Shown piece after piece: positions 62,251 through 64,000 of a stretch of DNA of 64,000 nucleotides. The stretch spans positions 30,020-94,019 of the forward strand of contig CALXRX010000002.1 of assembly GCA_944390975.1 (NCBI GenBank), in the 5' to 3' direction. The stretch is from an uncultured Clostridia bacterium. Its GTDB lineage: Bacteria > Bacillota > Clostridia > TANB77 > CAG-508. Under the pieces are notes generated by a model, which saw only the letters and a list, made by a program, of their open reading frames with translations, was not told where the DNA came from and searched no databases. Within the stretch, counting starts at the first letter, position 1; every line of letters begins with the position of its first letter. The translations under genes were made by a program, and so were the position numbers.

Positions 62251-62268
62251 ATGCAACAAGTGTAGCAT
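62251..62268. promoter_or_regulatory. TetR-type operator candidate
   Basis: ATGCAACA-AG-TGTAGCAT is an 18-bp palindrome with one mismatch, in the 129-base gap between the diverging small membrane gene and tetR. The same half sites occur again, widely spaced, at 62303-62331 around the tetR ribosome site. Confidence 0.55.
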
Positions 62269-62329
62269 ATATTAAAAAACTATTCAATAGGTTTTAAGCC
62301 AAATGCAACAAAAGGAGGTTGTTTGTAGC

Positions 62330-62827
62330 ATGAGCCATTACGAAATGAAAGCCAAGGACTATATAATGGAAGGTTTATTGCAACTAATGAAAAAGAAAAA
62401 TTATGATGATATTACAATAACTGATATAACCGAGAGTGCAGGAGTAAATAGAGTTACTTTTTATCGTAATTTCACTGCAAAAGATGATGTTATAAAGGAT
62501 TGTTTGAAAATTTGTGATGACAACTTTAACAAAGTTAAAAATTCCAATGATAATGGTCTTTATCAAATGTTACAATATTTTGAAATTAACAAAAAAATAA
62601 TTAGTCTATTATATAAATCTAATTGTTCGCACTTACTTACAGAACATATATTGCATACTTGGAATTACAATAAATCTGATTCTAATATAGTTGCTTATAC
62701 AAAATCTGCTTGGGCTTATTTTATGTTTGGTTGGGCTAATGAGTGGTATTTAAGAGGTATGAAAGAAACACCAGAACAAATGGTAGAAATTTTTGAGAAT
62801 ATGCAAACACAAAACAAGAATAACTAG
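62330..62827 (+). CDS. TetR-family transcriptional regulator
   Basis: The start is ATG 62330-62332, with AAAGGAGG 11 bases upstream; the frame opens 9 codons earlier at 62303, before the ribosome site. The 165-residue product has a TetR helix-turn-helix (ITDITESAGVNRVTFYRNF, about 32-50) and a C-terminal ligand/dimer domain of the TetR_C_14-like type with aromatic residues. It is divergent from the esterase operon, so it is likely its repressor. Its 3' end overlaps a terminator. Confidence 0.9.
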   Translation: MSHYEMKAKDYIMEGLLQLMKKKNYDDITITDITESAGVNRVTFYRNFTAKDDVIKDCLKICDDNFNKVKNSNDNGLYQMLQYFEINKKIISLLYKSNCSHLLTEHILHTWNYNKSDSNIVAYTKSAWAYFMFGWANEWYLRGMKETPEQMVEIFENMQTQNKNN

Positions 62828-62854
62828 CTTTTAACGTTAGCTATTCTTGCTTTT
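62815..62854 (+). terminator. Terminator of the tetR gene
   Basis: CAAGAATA and TATTCTTG pair, with inner GC/TA pairing (CTAGC with GTTAG), followed by CTTTTATT. The stop codon is inside the stem. Confidence 0.7.
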
Positions 62855-62903
62855 ATTACAATATAAAATTACTATAAATCTCTAAACAACAAAATCTTAA
62901 TTT

Positions 62904-63110
62904 ATCTTTCTACTTCTTTTTTATGGTTTAAGTGTATTCCAATATGTCCTATCCCTAATATTACTGTTGAAATAATTAAAAATATATTTTTTCCATATAT
63001 GCCTAGTAATAAAAATGCTAATACTGGTAATGTTGCTCCTGCTACTGGAACACCTAAAAAACTACTAAAAAAATCAATCCTATATATGAAAACCCAAAGT
63101 TAAAATTCAT
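62904..63110 (-). pseudogene. Small membrane protein gene with a frameshift
   Basis: From ATG 63108-63110 the frame MNFNFGFSYIGLIFLVVF stops at once. Adding one base in the six-A run at 63056-63061 continues as LGVPVAGATLPVLAFLLLG and ends with HIGIHLNHKKEVER at 62904. The restored 68-residue product has two membrane helices and a basic end. It resembles small membrane proteins of unknown function. The defect may be an assembly error. Confidence 0.6.
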
Positions 63111-63144
63111 TACTTTATCCTACTTTCTTACATGTAATTTGGTG

Positions 63145-63300
63145 TTACTTTTTAAATATTAGAATTGCTTTTGCTGTTCCTGTAATTGACATAGTAATTA
63201 ACTCATAACCTTCCTGTAACATTTCATTTGCTTTTTCTTCTATTTTTTGTGCCATATCATCTGCTTTAGGCGAATATTCTATAACAACTGTTTTATACAT
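63145..63300 (-). CDS. Small DUF4177-like protein
   Basis: A 51-residue frame MYKTVVIEYSPKADDMAQKI with a good GGAGGTGGAAAG before the ATG. The sequence fits a small alpha/beta protein (EEKANEMLQEGYELITMSIT) of the DUF4177 type, which is widespread in Firmicutes and of unknown function. It lies 47 bases after the ClbS-like gene and is probably in its operon. Confidence 0.65.
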   Translation of the reverse strand: MYKTVVIEYSPKADDMAQKIEEKANEMLQEGYELITMSITGTAKAILIFKK

Positions 63301-63347
63301 CTTTCCACCTCCAAACTTATTCCAAATTACTAAATTGTAATTTATAG

Positions 63348-63857
63348 TTATTTAATATTCTTTTTCCACTTTCTAATTTTACCTCTAAAGTTTTTAAAAT
63401 TAGCAATAGTGTTTAAATGAATTAATCTACATACACTAAACTCTTTACCATTCGTTTTAGCCCAATTCCTTTTTCCTTCTTCAAATAGTTCTTCATCAGA
63501 TAAATTGTTTATTAAATCTATTATTCTTTTCACACTTTGATTAAAGATATTTATTAATTCATTTAAGGAATAATTATTGTACTTATCATAAAAACTTTGA
63601 TATAACCACCCTAAATCATTCCACTTCCATTCTGTTGCAAGTGATGTTTTTTGTATTCCTTTTTGTTCTTCCTCTTCCCAAGCAAAAACTAAATCCATCC
63701 AACCTATACAAAATGTTAACATTTGAAAAGGACTATATTCTATTTCTTCATCAATTTTCTCCATAGATGTTTCTTCTATATCATAGTATTCTTTTATAAA
63801 CAAATTCGCATTATTTTTAATGGCTTCTATCAATTCTGATTTATTATTATATTTCAT
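63348..63857 (-). CDS. ClbS/DfsB-like four-helix protein
   Basis: The start is ATG 63855-63857 (MKYNNKSELIEAIKNNANLF), with AAAGGTGG upstream; the frame opens 7 codons earlier at TTG. The 169-residue product has the ClbS/DfsB pattern: FCIGWMDLVFAWEEEEQKG, then KWNDLGWLYQSFYDKY and a C-terminal NFRGKIRKWKK. ClbS cleaves colibactin, but many relatives have an unknown role. It is the last complete gene before the window edge. Confidence 0.85.
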   Translation of the reverse strand: MKYNNKSELIEAIKNNANLFIKEYYDIEETSMEKIDEEIEYSPFQMLTFCIGWMDLVFAWEEEEQKGIQKTSLATEWKWNDLGWLYQSFYDKYNNYSLNELINIFNQSVKRIIDLINNLSDEELFEEGKRNWAKTNGKEFSVCRLIHLNTIANFKNFRGKIRKWKKNIK

Positions 63858-63918
63858 AATTTTAAATCCACCTTTCAAATTACTATTTCTATCAAACTAC
63901 TTAATTGTAATTTGTGCT

Positions 63919-64000
63919 TTACATTTCTATCCATTCTAACAATGGTTGTAAATACTTTTTTTCGGTCCAGTCGCATTTTTGTCCTACCGCACTCATTAAT
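63919..64000 (-). CDS. C-terminal end of an unidentified gene (partial at right edge)
   Basis: The frame LMSAVGQKCDWTEKKYLQPL, then LEWIEM and a stop at 63919, enters from beyond the right edge. Only the last 26 codons are visible. No assignment is possible. Confidence 0.45.
   Translation of the reverse strand, partial: LMSAVGQKCDWTEKKYLQPLLEWIEM

Noticed and set aside
1..64000. CRISPR arrays.
   Set aside because: No regularly spaced direct repeats with unique spacers were seen; the only tandem repeats are the 10- to 12-bp units listed.

Overview
The window looks like AT-rich chromosomal DNA from a spore-forming member of the Clostridia, probably a gut lineage. The support is the rpsB-tsf, pyrH-frr-uppS-cdsA-rseP and nusB-xseA-xseB gene orders, a SleB-type cortex hydrolase, AmaP/Asp23 envelope proteins, strong Shine-Dalgarno sites, and pilin-like proteins of a kind common in uncultured Clostridia. 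The species cannot be fixed from the sequence alone. There is no rRNA operon and no CRISPR array. Two tRNA genes are present, Asn-GTT and Glu-CTC.

Region 1 (1-11.3 kb, all minus strand) is the early and packaging end of a tailed-phage genome: small terminase (cut by the left edge), a probable cos region, HNH nuclease, a late-regulator-like protein, SNF2 helicase, VRR-NUC nuclease, primase-helicase, family A DNA polymerase, DUF2815 and DUF2800 proteins, and a sigma-like regulator. An attenuator-like leader with a terminator and two short reading frames precedes the sigma-like gene. No integrase or repressor is visible here, so those genes must lie beyond the left edge or be lost.

Region 2 (11.4-17.9 kb, plus strand) is the most unusual part. 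It is a five-gene island: a 273-residue protein of unknown function, a 919-residue protein with a novel N-terminal half and an SF1 RecD-like helicase C-terminal half, a small Cro/C-protein-like regulator, a zinc-binding HNH protein that looks like a type II restriction endonuclease and overlaps the regulator gene, and a cytosine-5 DNA methyltransferase with an acidic C-terminal extension. Paired palindromes precede the first gene. A set of 10-bp-phased repeats with a perfect palindrome and a promoter precedes the methyltransferase. I read it as a regulated restriction-modification system with a dedicated helicase pair, carried at the end of a prophage.

Region 3 (18-22 kb) holds small accessory genes (DUF5680, flavodoxin, cupin, NUDIX, AlbA_2/Schlafen-type regulator) and tRNA-Asn. 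Region 4 (22-36.5 kb) is core: rseP, cdsA, uppS, frr, pyrH, sleB, fhs, a DUF212 protein, xseB, xseA, nusB, the Asp23/AmaP group, tsf, rpsB and a GH18 hydrolase. The isoprenoid genes dxr, ispA and dxs, which often sit in these operons, are absent from them. Region 5 (36.7-39.3 kb) is a tandem pair of pilin-like surface proteins with mosaic sequence. Region 6 (39.3-50.6 kb) contains NfeD/stomatin, TsaD, an M50 protease, two Fic proteins with opposite placement of the inhibitory motif, a frameshifted gene, lysS, a cell-wall hydrolase, recN and tlyA. Region 7 (50.7-64 kb) contains an isolated 52-residue gene, tRNA-Glu, mrnC, rbgA, dinD with phage-gene debris, dprA, folD, a Y-family polymerase, an MgtA-type P-type ATPase, a transposase remnant, an exported esterase with its probable TetR-type regulator, and small or broken genes to the right edge.
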